From: CAVVVS01 sp963751355
GTDB lineage: Bacteria > Bacteroidota > Ignavibacteria > Ignavibacteriales > Ignavibacteriaceae
DNA length: 64,000 nucleotides
Direction: 5' to 3'
Assembly (NCBI GenBank): GCA_963751355.1
Contig: CAVVVS010000071.1
Coordinates: 1-64,000 of the forward strand
Positions 63,988 to 64,000 of this stretch are shown here, piece after piece; positions within the stretch are counted from its first letter, which is position 1; each line of letters begins with the position of its first letter. The position numbers and the translations under genes are program-made. The notes beneath the pieces are model-generated. The model did no database searches, was not told where the DNA came from, and worked only from the letters and a program-made list of their open reading frames with translations.

Positions 63988-64000
63988 ATGAATTCCGAGT
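63988..64000 (+). CDS. Start of next gene, cut by window end
   Basis: An ATG at 63988 is preceded by AAAGGAGA and read as MNSE before the window ends. Because RsbW-type kinases usually sit beside their STAS antagonist, this is probably an RsbV-like anti-anti-sigma factor, but only four codons are visible. Confidence 0.4.

Overview
The window reads as an AT-rich bacterial chromosome segment from the Bacteroidota/Chlorobi side of the tree, most likely Ignavibacteria-like (inference). Two secreted proteins end in the type IX secretion (T9SS) sorting domain with the YPNPFNP signature. There is a heptose epimerase for LPS, a cobalamin-dependent MetH and a complete 13-gene complex I operon. Many genes nevertheless carry clear Shine-Dalgarno sites (AGGAGG type), which is unusual for classical Bacteroidetes. 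The window starts with 33 A residues running straight into the middle of an epimerase gene, so the left edge looks like a contig end.

Layout. 1-4.5 kb: truncated epimerase and a giant T9SS beta-propeller protein. 5.3-15.2 kb: minus-strand housekeeping/stress block (CBS protein, BON protein, GH15 glucoamylase with a ClC chloride transporter, site-2 protease with CBS domains, HAD phosphatase, MFS exporter). 15.25-17.6 kb: a strikingly AT-rich two-gene island, an HNH endonuclease overlapping a methyltransferase-HIT fusion. It lies next to a broken small reading frame and between two copies of a 10-bp repeat; this is the best candidate for an undescribed system. 17.7-20.1 kb: transglutaminase lipoprotein and a PEBP-family protein. 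20.25-35.1 kb: nuoABCDEFGHIJKLMN on the minus strand, with nuoC and nuoD fused and nuoG broken by a one-base frameshift. 35.5-47.9 kb: small membrane protein, T9SS M23 peptidase, cation/proton antiporter with RCK domain, Cache lipoprotein, two APC amino-acid permeases, SDR, PGPGW protein, DUF1684 lipoprotein, and a coiled-coil lipoprotein with internal repeats. 48.4-54.5 kb: OPT peptide transporter with MFS partner, then a beta-propeller/phosphoesterase lipoprotein. 54.7-61.3 kb: metH (frameshifted), MscS channel, hldD (frameshifted), acidic protein. 61.8-64 kb: Nudix hydrolase, quinone oxidoreductase, RsbW-like anti-sigma kinase, and the first codons of the gene after it.

How it fits together. 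Complex I makes proton motive force from NADH. The OPT, APC and MFS carriers, together with the secreted or lipid-anchored peptidases and transglutaminase, suggest a heterotroph living on peptides and polysaccharides. ClC, MscS, the antiporter and the BON/CBS proteins point to ion and envelope homeostasis. Three essential-type genes (nuoG, metH, hldD) are each split by a single-base indel in different directions, which is better explained by residual sequencing errors than by real gene loss. Several palindromic repeat families are scattered between genes, one of them inside the nuo operon. I saw no tRNA, rRNA, CRISPR array, insertion sequence or riboswitch.
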